A stretch of DNA of 10,423 nucleotides from an uncultured Bacteroidales bacterium. Lineage in GTDB: Bacteria > Bacteroidota > Bacteroidia > Bacteroidales > UBA932. Positions 1 through 6,731 of the stretch are shown here, one piece after another. The translations under genes and the position numbers were made by a program. The number at the start of each line of letters is the position of its first letter. Position 1 is the stretch's first letter. Location of the stretch: NCBI GenBank assembly GCA_905236955.1, contig CAJOQW010000192.1, positions 1 to 10,423 of the forward strand, read 5' to 3'. The notes under the pieces are model-generated. The model worked only from the letters and a program-made list of their open reading frames with translations, was not told where the DNA came from and did not search any database.

Positions 1-798
1 AAGATAGACGTGCTGTGGTTCGACGGTATCGGCTGGCCCGGCGTCAATACCCATCACGATGTCCTCCATTCCTGGCTGCGGGCCTTGCAGCCGGGCATGG
101 TGGTGAATCCCCGCTGGGAGGTCCAAGGTTTTGACGTCAACTTCGGGCAGACCACCGAGTTCGGAGCCAAGGCCCCCTTCGGCGACTTCCGTACCGAAGA
201 GGTGGCGTGGCGCAAGCGCATGGAGGAAGGCCGGCCATATCCCCACGGCGAGTGGTGGGAGTACAACGAGCCCTGGAGCGGGCACTGGGGATATTCCCCC
301 GGCGCCCGGTTCCGCGATTTCGACTCCGTCATAGCCGCCCTGGTTTATGCCCGTTCCTATGGCGGGAACTATCTGCCCGACATCGGTCCCCAGCCCGACG
401 GCGGCATGCGTCCCGCCTTCTACCGCGAGTGCGCGAAGCTCAAGGCCTGGATGGATGTGAATGCCGAATCGGTTATAGGGACAAGCGATTATCCCGACTG
501 GGAGCAGATATCCAATCATCCGCTCACCATAGCCCCGAAGGATTCGGGAGATGTCACCTATGCCCATTTCCTGAAGGGAAAGGACGGCCATCTGGAGATG
601 AAGGCGGACAAGAAGCCGCTCAGGGTGGTTCTGCTTGCCGACGGCACTCCCGTGCCCTTTACGTATAAAAAGAAAGTGCTGACCCTGGATGTACCGGAAG
701 GGAAGCGCGGCGGCCCCTGCGAGGTGGTGAAGATTGTCTTCTCCGGGAGACCTGCTGCAAAAACGGTTTCGGCATCCAGAGACAGGAATGACCGATGA
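1..798 (+). CDS. GH29 alpha-L-fucosidase, C-terminal part (5' end outside window)
   Basis: Exo-acting glycosidase that removes terminal alpha-L-fucose by a retaining mechanism. The reading frame is open from base 1, so the protein starts upstream; a GTG at base 10 is an internal valine, not a start. The 265 visible residues begin with KIDVLWFDGIGWP, the GH29 strand with the catalytic nucleophile, Asp codon 22-24. VVNPRW follows, then HGEWWEYNEPWSGHWGY, where Glu at 259-261 is the best acid/base candidate by position (inferred; this residue is poorly conserved in GH29). SYGGNYLPDIGPQPDG and the Asn-Glu-Ser-Val-Ile-Gly-Thr stretch are the usual end of the barrel. The last 90 or so residues fit the small C-terminal beta-sandwich. 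GH29 enzymes are usually 430-600 residues, so roughly 40 percent or more is missing, including any signal peptide. The next gene follows within 35 bases, suggesting one transcript. The family is secure; linkage specificity is not. Confidence 0.95.
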   Translation, partial: KIDVLWFDGIGWPGVNTHHDVLHSWLRALQPGMVVNPRWEVQGFDVNFGQTTEFGAKAPFGDFRTEEVAWRKRMEEGRPYPHGEWWEYNEPWSGHWGYSPGARFRDFDSVIAALVYARSYGGNYLPDIGPQPDGGMRPAFYRECAKLKAWMDVNAESVIGTSDYPDWEQISNHPLTIAPKDSGDVTYAHFLKGKDGHLEMKADKKPLRVVLLADGTPVPFTYKKKVLTLDVPEGKRGGPCEVVKIVFSGRPAAKTVSASRDRNDR

Positions 799-815
799 CC
801 CGCGCATCCGGCGTG

Positions 816-821
816 AAGGAG
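816..821 (+). promoter_or_regulatory. Shine-Dalgarno-like site AAGGAG of the mutarotase lipoprotein gene
   Basis: AAGGAG lies 9 bases before ATG 831 and 15 before ATG 837. It decides against the earlier in-frame ATG at 795, which overlaps the fucosidase stop (ATGA) but would put 12-14 polar residues before the signal peptide. Such sites are often absent in Bacteroidetes; none is evident before susC, susD or the symporter, so this one stands out. Confidence 0.5.
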
Positions 822-830
822 ACATGCAAT

Positions 831-1511
831 ATGGAAATGAACAGGATATTTTTGGCAGTGGCCGCATTGCTGGTGGCGGCCGCCTGCTCGAACAAGACAC
901 CGGCAAGTTTCAATGCCATGGGCGACGAGGTGGTAATAGTCGAGGCCGATTATCCGGGCGGGGATGTCCCCGCAACAGTCAGGGCGTTATCTGCGAAGAT
1001 GGCTCCCTCCACGGTGCAAAAGGCCCCTGGGGACAGGTATATATTCATGGTCAAAGCTTCCGAAAAAGACCGTCTGGTTGCGGACCTCCTTGAAGAGAAA
1101 CTGCCGATGGTGACCGTCTTCGAGCATCCTTTCTACAACTTCAACAGGGAAAAGTCCACCGGCGAGGCTCCGCAGAAACTCCTCTCCCATGCGGTGATGA
1201 CCTGCAACATGGTGGAAGACCCGGTCAAACAGGCGGAATACCTTGATTACCATGCCCGCCAGGGGGAGCTTTTTCCCGAGGTCGCACAGGGGTTCGCCCG
1301 TGCCGGGTACGAGCAGGTCCTGGTGTTCAGGGACGGCCGCCGCCTGATGCTCGTCATCTCTTTCCCACAGGGGTGCAGCCTCTCCGAACTCGACCCCCTC
1401 ACAACCAAGGACAACCCAAGGGTTGACGTCTGGAACGCCATCATGGCGGGTTATCAGGAGAACATCGACACTCCGGGCGAGGCGCCCTGGATGATGTTCG
1501 AGCCATTTTAA
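831..1511 (+). CDS. Predicted lipoprotein with C-terminal L-rhamnose/L-fucose mutarotase-like (RhaM, DUF718) domain
   Basis: Likely converts the alpha and beta anomers of a deoxy sugar, probably L-fucose given the fucosidase next door. Length 226 residues from ATG 831; ATG 837 is equally compatible with the signal peptide. The hydrophobic stretch ends in VAAAC-SNK, a lipobox with Cys codon 885-887. No acidic residues follow the Cys, so the usual Bacteroidetes surface-export signal is not obvious and a periplasmic membrane anchor is plausible. Residues about 120-226 resemble E. coli RhaM (about 104 aa): YLDYH gives the Tyr-x3-His pair (Tyr codon 1239-1241, His 1251-1253) matching Tyr18 and His22 of RhaM, and the Trp in DVWNAIM fits the conserved active-site Trp region. 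Residues about 25-115 match no family I recognise. RhaM is normally a short cytoplasmic protein, so the lipid anchor and added region are unusual. The assignment rests on remembered motifs; sugar specificity is inference. Confidence 0.75.
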   Translation: MEMNRIFLAVAALLVAAACSNKTPASFNAMGDEVVIVEADYPGGDVPATVRALSAKMAPSTVQKAPGDRYIFMVKASEKDRLVADLLEEKLPMVTVFEHPFYNFNREKSTGEAPQKLLSHAVMTCNMVEDPVKQAEYLDYHARQGELFPEVAQGFARAGYEQVLVFRDGRRLMLVISFPQGCSLSELDPLTTKDNPRVDVWNAIMAGYQENIDTPGEAPWMMFEPF

Positions 1512-1536
1512 AATAGTTGTTAACCAAAAAACAATG

Positions 1537-1566
1537 AAAGTGCTTGAAATGTCAAGCACTTTTTTT
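1537..1566 (+). terminator. Intrinsic terminator of the fucosidase-mutarotase unit
   Basis: A perfect 11-bp stem, AAAGTGCTTGA (1537-1547) and TCAAGCACTTT (1552-1562), closes a 4-base AATG loop and runs into a T tract reaching 1566. It starts 25 bases after the mutarotase stop codon and separates that unit from susCD. The stem and T tract overlap the promoter of the next operon. Confidence 0.85.
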
Positions 1567-1573
1567 ATATTTG
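1544..1573 (+). promoter_or_regulatory. Bacteroidetes-type promoter of the susCD operon
   Basis: TATATTTG at 1566-1573 matches the -7 consensus TAnnTTTG of the Bacteroidetes primary sigma factor. A TTG at 1544-1546 stands 19 bases upstream, the expected place for the -33 element. Transcription would start near 1580, giving an AT-rich leader of roughly 78 bases before ATG 1658. The leader carries the direct repeat AATTATCA at 1612-1619 and 1631-1638. The -33 element lies inside the stem of the preceding terminator. Confidence 0.65.
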
Positions 1574-1657
1574 CAAAACAGTTAAAAGAAAGATAATTCG
1601 AAACCAACCGAAATTATCACCTATTATAATAATTATCAACCAATCATTACCACATTC

Positions 1658-4645
1658 ATGAAGAAACTTTTTCTTATGATCCTGGCGACCTTGGCATGTG
1701 CGGCCGCATTTGCCCAGAATGTCCAGGTGGGTGGAACCGTGACCGATGCGATTACCGGCGAGGCCCTTTCGGGCGCAGTCGTGCAGCTGCAGGGCAGCAA
1801 CACGGTTTACTCCATGACAGGTGACGACGGACGGTACAGCATCAATGTGCCTTCCGACGGAACCCTGACTTTCACCCTTATGGGTTACACGACAGCCACC
1901 GTTCCCGTTGCCGGGCGTGGAGTCGTCAACGTCACCCTTTCGAGTGACCAGGAAGCCCTCGACGAGCTGGTGGTCATCGGTTACGGTACGATGCGCAAGC
2001 GCGACCTCACCGGTGCCATTTCTTCGGTAAAGAGCGAAGACATCGTAAAGCGTCCGACCTACAACGTCATGGAGGCCCTCCAGGGCCAGGTTGCGGGTCT
2101 GGACATCATCCGTACCAACGGTGACGTCAACAAGGGCGTCAGCATGGTGCTTCGCGGCAACCGTTCCATCAACGGCAGCAACACCCCGTTGTTCATCATC
2201 GACGGCATGGAAGGTTCGTACAGCGAACTGAACCCGGCCGACATCGCTTCCGTAGAGGTCCTGAAGGATGCGTCCTCCACCGCCATTTACGGATCTGCCG
2301 GTGCCAATGGTGTAATCATCATCACTACGAAGACCCCGCAGAAGGGCAAGTTCTCGGTCAACCTCGATGCCTATCACGGCGTCAACCGCATCGTGAAGTT
2401 CCCGGAAACCACTACCGGCGACGCATACATCAACTTCAGGCGCCTTGCCATGCAGAATGCCGGCATGTACACCGACGATTCGAACCTCTTCCCGAGCTAC
2501 ATCCAGAATGCGATCGACAAAGGACAGTGGGTGAACTGGGCGGAAGAACTCGCCCGCGTCGGAACGACCAACAACTACAACATTTCCAGCGCCTATGCCA
2601 ACGACCGTATCGACGCTTACATGTCTGTAGGTTACTATGACATCAAGGGTATCCAGAAAACCGACGACCTCAAGAGGTATTCGGCCCGCGCCAAGGTTGA
2701 TTTCAAGGCTAACGACATAGTGAAGTTCGGCCTGAACCTGTACGGCATGTATTCCGACGCGGACAACCAGTACAACCGTCCCTGGAACCAGGTGCTCCAC
2801 ATGATCCCCCTCGGCGTCCCGTACGATGAATTCGGCAACGTGAATCCCTATCCCATCGAAGGCGACCCCAGTACGCTCAGTCCTATCGCGGATCTCCAGC
2901 CCGGCATGTATGTGGACAACATGAAAACCGTCTCCCTGTCCCCCCAGGCATATATCGAGCTCACTCCCATCAAGGGGCTTTCGTTCAAGTCGGTGCTCGG
3001 CGGCTATTTCAGCAACCGCAAGAACGGTTTTTATTCCGGTACCCTCTCTGCCACAGCATTGGAATACGCAAGGATCCAGGCCAAGGCGCAGAACTATTTC
3101 ACCTACAATTACAAGTGGCAGAACATCCTCACCTACAATACAACCATAGCCGATGCGCATGACATTACTGCGACAGGCGTTGTGGAGTGGACGAAGAACC
3201 AGTATGAGGAGTCTTCCGCCGTCGCGAACGGCTTCGACTCCGACAACTACCAGTACTATAACCTTTCGGCCGGCACCAGCACTCCCCAGGTTAGTTCCAG
3301 TTACGTCGGCACCCAGATGATGTCCTACATCGGCCGTATCAACTACAGCTACCTCGGCAGGTATCTGGCCTCGGTGAGCGCGCGTTATGACGGTGCTTCG
3401 GTGCTTGCGGAAGGTCACAAGTGGGCGCTGTTCCCCGCCGGCTCCATCGGCTGGCGCGTGAGCGACGAGCCCTGGTTCGGCGTGCAGCAGGTCAACAACC
3501 TCAAGCTGCGTGCAAGTTACGGTGTCACCGGCAACGCCGGTGCCAGCGCCTACGCCACGCAGGACGTGGTCCGCACCGGAGCCTATGGTATGCAGGACGT
3601 CCGTACAAACTATAGCGGCTACAGCCTTACTGTCGCCAACAAGGGTCTGGGCTGGGAGAAATCCTATACCTGGGACGTCGGTCTCGACCTCGGCATGTGG
3701 AACGACCGCGTCAACCTTGAATTCGACTGGTACCGCACCCACACCACCGGCCTCCTTTATGAGGTGAACCTTCCCTATGCACAGGGCGGTTACGGTTCGA
3801 GCGCCCTCAAGACATGGGCGAATGTGGGCGAGACCCTCAACAGGGGTATCGAAATCACCCTCAATACCAAGAACATCGTGAGGAGGAACTTCTCCTGGAC
3901 TTCGACGCTCACATTCGCGAGAAACCACGAAGAGGTGATTAAGACCACCCAGGAGACTCCCCTTGAGTTCGGTTCCTACTACCTGATTCCCGGCCAGCCC
4001 ATCCAGACCTTCTACACCTACAAGTATCTGGGCATTTGGGGCACGGCCGAGGCGGCCGAGGCAGCCAAGTGGGGCAGGAGCCCCGGCCAGGTCAAGGTTG
4101 AGGATGTTCCGGACGAAAACGGAAACGTCGACTATCAGTTCAACCAGAACGACCTCCAGGTGATCGGCCACGCTTCTCCCGACTGGACCGCGAGCTTCAC
4201 CAACACGTTCAATATCGGCAACTTCGACCTGAGTGTGCAGATGCTGGCCCGTTGGGGCTGGATGATGTCCTACGGTGTCACCGGTTGGTACCGTCAGGGA
4301 GGTATTTCCTCCATTCCCACCATCATCGACTACTGGACCGAGACCAACCAGACCGGCCGCTGGCCTGCGCCTAACGCCCAGGCAGATGACGACTTCCGCG
4401 GTCTTGCCAACTGGTTCGACGGCTCCTATATCAAGATCAAGAACGCCAGCCTCGGCTACAATTTCCCGGGCAGCCTTCTCGACCGCGTGAACATCAAGGG
4501 CGCAAGGGTTTACGTTACCGCAAGCGATCCCCTCATCTGGACCAAGTGCAAGTACATCAAGGATTACGACCCGGAGAAGGGCGGCGACGACGATGACACG
4601 CCGCTTTCCAAGCAGGTCATATTCGGTATCAACATCACATTCTAA
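1658..4645 (+). CDS. SusC/RagA-family TonB-dependent outer-membrane transporter
   Basis: Outer-membrane beta-barrel that imports glycan oligosaccharides with energy from TonB-ExbBD, working with its SusD lid lipoprotein. Length 995 residues, normal for SusC. Signal peptide residues 1-19 (MKKLFLMILATLACAAAFA, cleavage before QN). Residues about 24-96 form the carboxypeptidase-D regulatory-like domain (GGTVTDAITGEALSGAVV, then DDGRYSINVP). The SusC TonB-box-like segment LDELVVIGYG is at 101-110. The plug follows to about residue 228, with the hallmark VLKDASSTAIYGSAGANGV at 201-219. The rest is the barrel, ending in the aromatic ITF typical of BAM substrates. There is no N-terminal STN domain, so signalling to an anti-sigma factor is unlikely. 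A run of four Asp near the C-terminus (nucleotides about 4587-4598) is a small oddity. ATG 1658 is the only start giving a proper signal peptide. Twelve bases separate it from susD. The substrate cannot be told from sequence. Confidence 0.97.
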   Translation: MKKLFLMILATLACAAAFAQNVQVGGTVTDAITGEALSGAVVQLQGSNTVYSMTGDDGRYSINVPSDGTLTFTLMGYTTATVPVAGRGVVNVTLSSDQEALDELVVIGYGTMRKRDLTGAISSVKSEDIVKRPTYNVMEALQGQVAGLDIIRTNGDVNKGVSMVLRGNRSINGSNTPLFIIDGMEGSYSELNPADIASVEVLKDASSTAIYGSAGANGVIIITTKTPQKGKFSVNLDAYHGVNRIVKFPETTTGDAYINFRRLAMQNAGMYTDDSNLFPSYIQNAIDKGQWVNWAEELARVGTTNNYNISSAYANDRIDAYMSVGYYDIKGIQKTDDLKRYSARAKVDFKANDIVKFGLNLYGMYSDADNQYNRPWNQVLHMIPLGVPYDEFGNVNPYPIEGDPSTLSPIADLQPGMYVDNMKTVSLSPQAYIELTPIKGLSFKSVLGGYFSNRKNGFYSGTLSATALEYARIQAKAQNYFTYNYKWQNILTYNTTIADAHDITATGVVEWTKNQYEESSAVANGFDSDNYQYYNLSAGTSTPQVSSSYVGTQMMSYIGRINYSYLGRYLASVSARYDGASVLAEGHKWALFPAGSIGWRVSDEPWFGVQQVNNLKLRASYGVTGNAGASAYATQDVVRTGAYGMQDVRTNYSGYSLTVANKGLGWEKSYTWDVGLDLGMWNDRVNLEFDWYRTHTTGLLYEVNLPYAQGGYGSSALKTWANVGETLNRGIEITLNTKNIVRRNFSWTSTLTFARNHEEVIKTTQETPLEFGSYYLIPGQPIQTFYTYKYLGIWGTAEAAEAAKWGRSPGQVKVEDVPDENGNVDYQFNQNDLQVIGHASPDWTASFTNTFNIGNFDLSVQMLARWGWMMSYGVTGWYRQGGISSIPTIIDYWTETNQTGRWPAPNAQADDDFRGLANWFDGSYIKIKNASLGYNFPGSLLDRVNIKGARVYVTASDPLIWTKCKYIKDYDPEKGGDDDDTPLSKQVIFGINITF

Positions 4646-4657
4646 AGACAAGCGACC

Positions 4658-6463
4658 ATGAAAAAGTATATATACACACTCATCGCGGCGGTTGCAATGC
4701 TCTCCCTTGCCGGATGCTCGCTTGAAGAGTACAACCCGTCATCCGCTTCCGCCGACTCCGAATGGACCACTCTCGCAGGCTTCGAGAAGAAGGTGAACGA
4801 CTGCTATTTCGACTTCATCCGCATCGTCTATGGTCAGGCGGAAGATGTTTTCGTCCCCCTCTCCGAATGTGGAACCGACCTTTGGGGATACACTAAGGAC
4901 GTTAACGCCAACAGCAGCAACGGCTGGTGCCAGGTTGCCACCTATACCAGCTTCGGTGCATCCAATGGTCAGCTTGCCGAAGCATACAGCGGTTTCTACG
5001 GCACCCTTTCCGCCTGCAATGGAGCCATAGCCTATGCATCAAAGGTGCAGCGTGCCAGCGAAGAGGCAGTCAATGCCCTCGTAGCCGAGGCCCATTATCT
5101 CCGTGCCCACGCCCTCTTCAACATCGTTGAGTTCTGGGGTGGGAAGTATCTTCCCACAGGTTTGCTGGAGGAAGCGCTTATCAATCTTCCTTCGAGCAGC
5201 GTGAACGATTTTTACGATGTCATTCTCGCTGACCTCGAGTTCGCGATGAAGTATCTTCCCGTCAAGCAGGAAGTCAGGGGTCACGTGACCAGGGCGGCCG
5301 CCTACCATCTGTATGCGAAGGCCTGCCTCACCTACTCCACTTACACCGACGGGCTGGCCGGAGCCACTCCGCTTACAGCGGCCGAGAGCCAGGACCTCCT
5401 CAAGAAGGCCCAGGCTGCGGCAGACTATCTTATCAACAACTCAGCCTCTCTTGGTGTCAGCCTTTACAGCGACATCAAAGACTTGTTCGCCGACAAGAAC
5501 AACAAAGACAACAAGGAAGCAATATTCATAGTTCCCCATTCTTCCATCACCGCCCTCAATCCGCGCGGCAACTATTTCAACCGCTGCTGGAAACACATGT
5601 GCACATGGAATGCCAACAGCACCGACGGTCTCTACATGGATTGCCTCCAGCAAAGCTATGCTACGAAAGTCGGTGACGTAGATGTTGAGCCGCGTGGCAA
5701 GGGTAATGCCTACTATGCTCCCACCATGTACCTGCTCAAGCTTTACGGCGAGAACGACGGACGTTACAAGGCTTTCTTCCGCGATCATTTCACCAACAAT
5801 ACCGGGGATTATCTTTGGAGCGAGGCGGATGTCAAGCGCCATGGACTCAGCAGTTCCCGCATAGGCAACCCCGCCTATAAGATTCCGACTGGCGACACCT
5901 GCATCTTCATCCCCATGAAGTCGTGGACCCAGGCCGAGAAGGAAGCCGTACGTTATGCGGTTTACAATGTCGAAGACAACTACGACGCCACCGGTGCTCC
6001 CATCGCTTCCCGTGCCCCCAGTCTTCAGAAGGCTGACTACATCTACATGTATGGCGGTTCGAATCCCGGCAAGCCCTTCACCTGGGCCGACTGCATCGTT
6101 TACCGTCTGGCCGAGACCTATCTGCTCTCCGCAGAGATCGAGCACAAGTTGGGCAACGACGCCAATGCGGCATCCCGCATCAATGTTATCCGCGACAGGG
6201 CGAACGTCAAGCACGACGGCAGCATGAACATCACGGCTGCCCAGGTGAACGACACCTTCCTCCTGGAGGAAGAGGCCCGTGAGCTCTGCGGCGAGTGGAA
6301 CCGCTGGACCACCCTCAAGCGTTTCCGCGCCTTCGAGACCCAGCTCAGGCACAACACCCAGATTACCGCATTCAACAAGAATGTCCATTATCTGAGGCCG
6401 ATACCCATGTCTGAGATCAATAAGATCGATAACAAGGAAGAATATCAGAATCCTGGTTATTAG
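4658..6463 (+). CDS. SusD/RagB-family nutrient-binding outer-membrane lipoprotein
   Basis: Surface lipoprotein that caps the SusC barrel and captures glycans. Length 601 residues, at the longer end of the family. The signal peptide ends in SLAGC with Cys20 (codon 4715-4717); SLEEYNP follows, with acidic residues at +3 and +4 that fit the Bacteroidetes surface-export signal. The central helical part (VAEAHYLRAHALFNIVEFWG at about residues 145-165, then HVTRAAAYHLYAKACL) is the TPR-like core of SusD. The C-terminal part has YRLAETYLLSAEIE and ends with LRPIPMSEI and YQNPGY, the standard SusD ending. The gene starts 12 bases after the susC stop with no Shine-Dalgarno site and is surely cotranscribed with it. 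Ligand-binding residues vary in this family, so substrate is not predictable. An intrinsic terminator follows 26 bases after the stop. Confidence 0.97.
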   Translation: MKKYIYTLIAAVAMLSLAGCSLEEYNPSSASADSEWTTLAGFEKKVNDCYFDFIRIVYGQAEDVFVPLSECGTDLWGYTKDVNANSSNGWCQVATYTSFGASNGQLAEAYSGFYGTLSACNGAIAYASKVQRASEEAVNALVAEAHYLRAHALFNIVEFWGGKYLPTGLLEEALINLPSSSVNDFYDVILADLEFAMKYLPVKQEVRGHVTRAAAYHLYAKACLTYSTYTDGLAGATPLTAAESQDLLKKAQAAADYLINNSASLGVSLYSDIKDLFADKNNKDNKEAIFIVPHSSITALNPRGNYFNRCWKHMCTWNANSTDGLYMDCLQQSYATKVGDVDVEPRGKGNAYYAPTMYLLKLYGENDGRYKAFFRDHFTNNTGDYLWSEADVKRHGLSSSRIGNPAYKIPTGDTCIFIPMKSWTQAEKEAVRYAVYNVEDNYDATGAPIASRAPSLQKADYIYMYGGSNPGKPFTWADCIVYRLAETYLLSAEIEHKLGNDANAASRINVIRDRANVKHDGSMNITAAQVNDTFLLEEEARELCGEWNRWTTLKRFRAFETQLRHNTQITAFNKNVHYLRPIPMSEINKIDNKEEYQNPGY

Positions 6464-6488
6464 TAGTTGATCATATTAGGTTTGAACG

Positions 6489-6527
6489 GAGACCGGCCCG
6501 GGGGGATTCCCAGCCGGTCTCTTTTTT
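6489..6527 (+). terminator. Intrinsic terminator of the susCD operon
   Basis: GAGACCGGC (6489-6497) pairs perfectly with GCCGGTCTC (6513-6521), followed by six T at 6522-6527. The 15-base loop can form a further short GGG/CCC pairing. It lies just after the susD-like stop codon. Confidence 0.9.
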
Positions 6528-6540
6528 ATATTGGGGTATG

Positions 6541-6572
6541 AAAAAGCCCGGCGCAAAAAAAGCGTCGGGCTT
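6541..6572 (-). terminator. Terminator of the tRNA-Val gene, possibly bidirectional
   Basis: Arms at 6544-6554 and 6562-6572 enclose a 7-base homopolymer loop. Read on the minus strand, AAGCCCGACGC pairs with GCGCCGGGCTT with one A-C mismatch and is followed by TTTTT (6545-6541), just downstream of the tRNA. On the plus strand the same position becomes a G-U wobble, so the stem is complete, but only a broken T tract follows. It may therefore also back up the susCD terminator. Confidence 0.8.
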
Positions 6573-6578
6573 GTTTTG

Positions 6579-6653
6579 TAGGGACGATCGGATTCGAACC
6601 GATGACCTCTTCAATGTGACTGAAGCGCTCTGAACCAGCTGAGCTACGCCCCT
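6579..6653 (-). tRNA. tRNA-Val, anticodon CAC
   Basis: A full 75-base cloverleaf can be folded on the minus strand. Acceptor AGGGGCG pairs with CGTCCCT (one G-U). The D stem is GCTC/GAGC with an AGCTGGTTCA loop. The anticodon stem is CTTCA/TGAAG with loop GTCACAT. The variable loop is AGGTC, and the T arm is ATCGG-TTCGAAT-CCGAT. U33 precedes anticodon CAC at 6618-6616, which reads GUG. A35, C36 and discriminator A73 are the valine identity bases. Position 32 is G, opposite U38, slightly unusual. The 3' end continues as ACAA, so CCA is not encoded and must be added by the CCA-adding enzyme. The gene sits between two convergent sugar-use operons. Confidence 0.95.
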
Positions 6654-6669
6654 GAATCGTTAGGGACTA

Positions 6670-6700
6670 CAAAGGTGGTTGTTTTTCCCGAGAAAAGCAA
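6670..6700 (-). promoter_or_regulatory. Promoter of the tRNA-Val gene
   Basis: On the minus strand, CACCTTTG (6677-6670) matches the -7 consensus TAnnTTTG except for its first base. A TTG (6700-6698) stands 20 bases upstream as the -33 element. Transcription would start about 10 bases before the tRNA 5' end at 6653. The TTG falls in the loop of the inverted repeat at 6684-6713. Confidence 0.6.
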
Positions 6701-6713
6701 TTTTTTCGGGAAA
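6684..6713. repeat. Inverted repeat between the symporter stop and the tRNA promoter
   Basis: TTTCCCGA (6684-6691) and TCGGGAAA (6706-6713) form a perfect 8-bp stem with a 14-base A/T-rich loop. On the minus strand it lies 18 bases after the symporter stop, where a terminator is expected, but no T tract follows the stem. It may work as a weak or factor-aided terminator or as an mRNA 3'-end stabiliser. Confidence 0.5.
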
Positions 6714-6731
6714 CTTTTGCGCAAAATAACG

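Noticed and set aside
795..830. ATG at 795 overlapping the fucosidase stop as the mutarotase start
   Set aside because: It would put a polar extension before the signal peptide. AAGGAG at 816-821 instead points to ATG 831 or 837.
1517..1534. Short inverted repeat TTGTT...AACAA before the first terminator
   Set aside because: Five-base arms in an A/T-rich stretch are likely by chance, and the strong 11-bp hairpin beside it already explains termination.
1565..4651. A 1028-residue open reading frame antisense to the whole susC-like gene
   Set aside because: The plus-strand protein is a clear full-length SusC with signal peptide, plug and barrel motifs. The antisense product is rich in Val, Gly, Asp and His with no recognisable domain, as expected from the opposite strand of a GC-rich gene with strong codon bias.
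5441..6388. A 315-residue open frame antisense to the susD-like gene
   Set aside because: Same kind of shadow: no domain, no initiation signal, and the plus strand encodes a complete SusD.
6527..6534. TATATTGG after the susCD terminator as another -7 promoter element
   Set aside because: It departs from TAnnTTTG at the seventh base, and the next feature to the right is a tRNA on the opposite strand, so no plus-strand gene would use it.
6715..6726. Perfect palindrome TTTTGCGCAAAA just after the symporter stop
   Set aside because: It has no room for a hairpin loop except by opening the centre, and a single 12-base palindrome in an A/T-rich gap is weak evidence for an operator.
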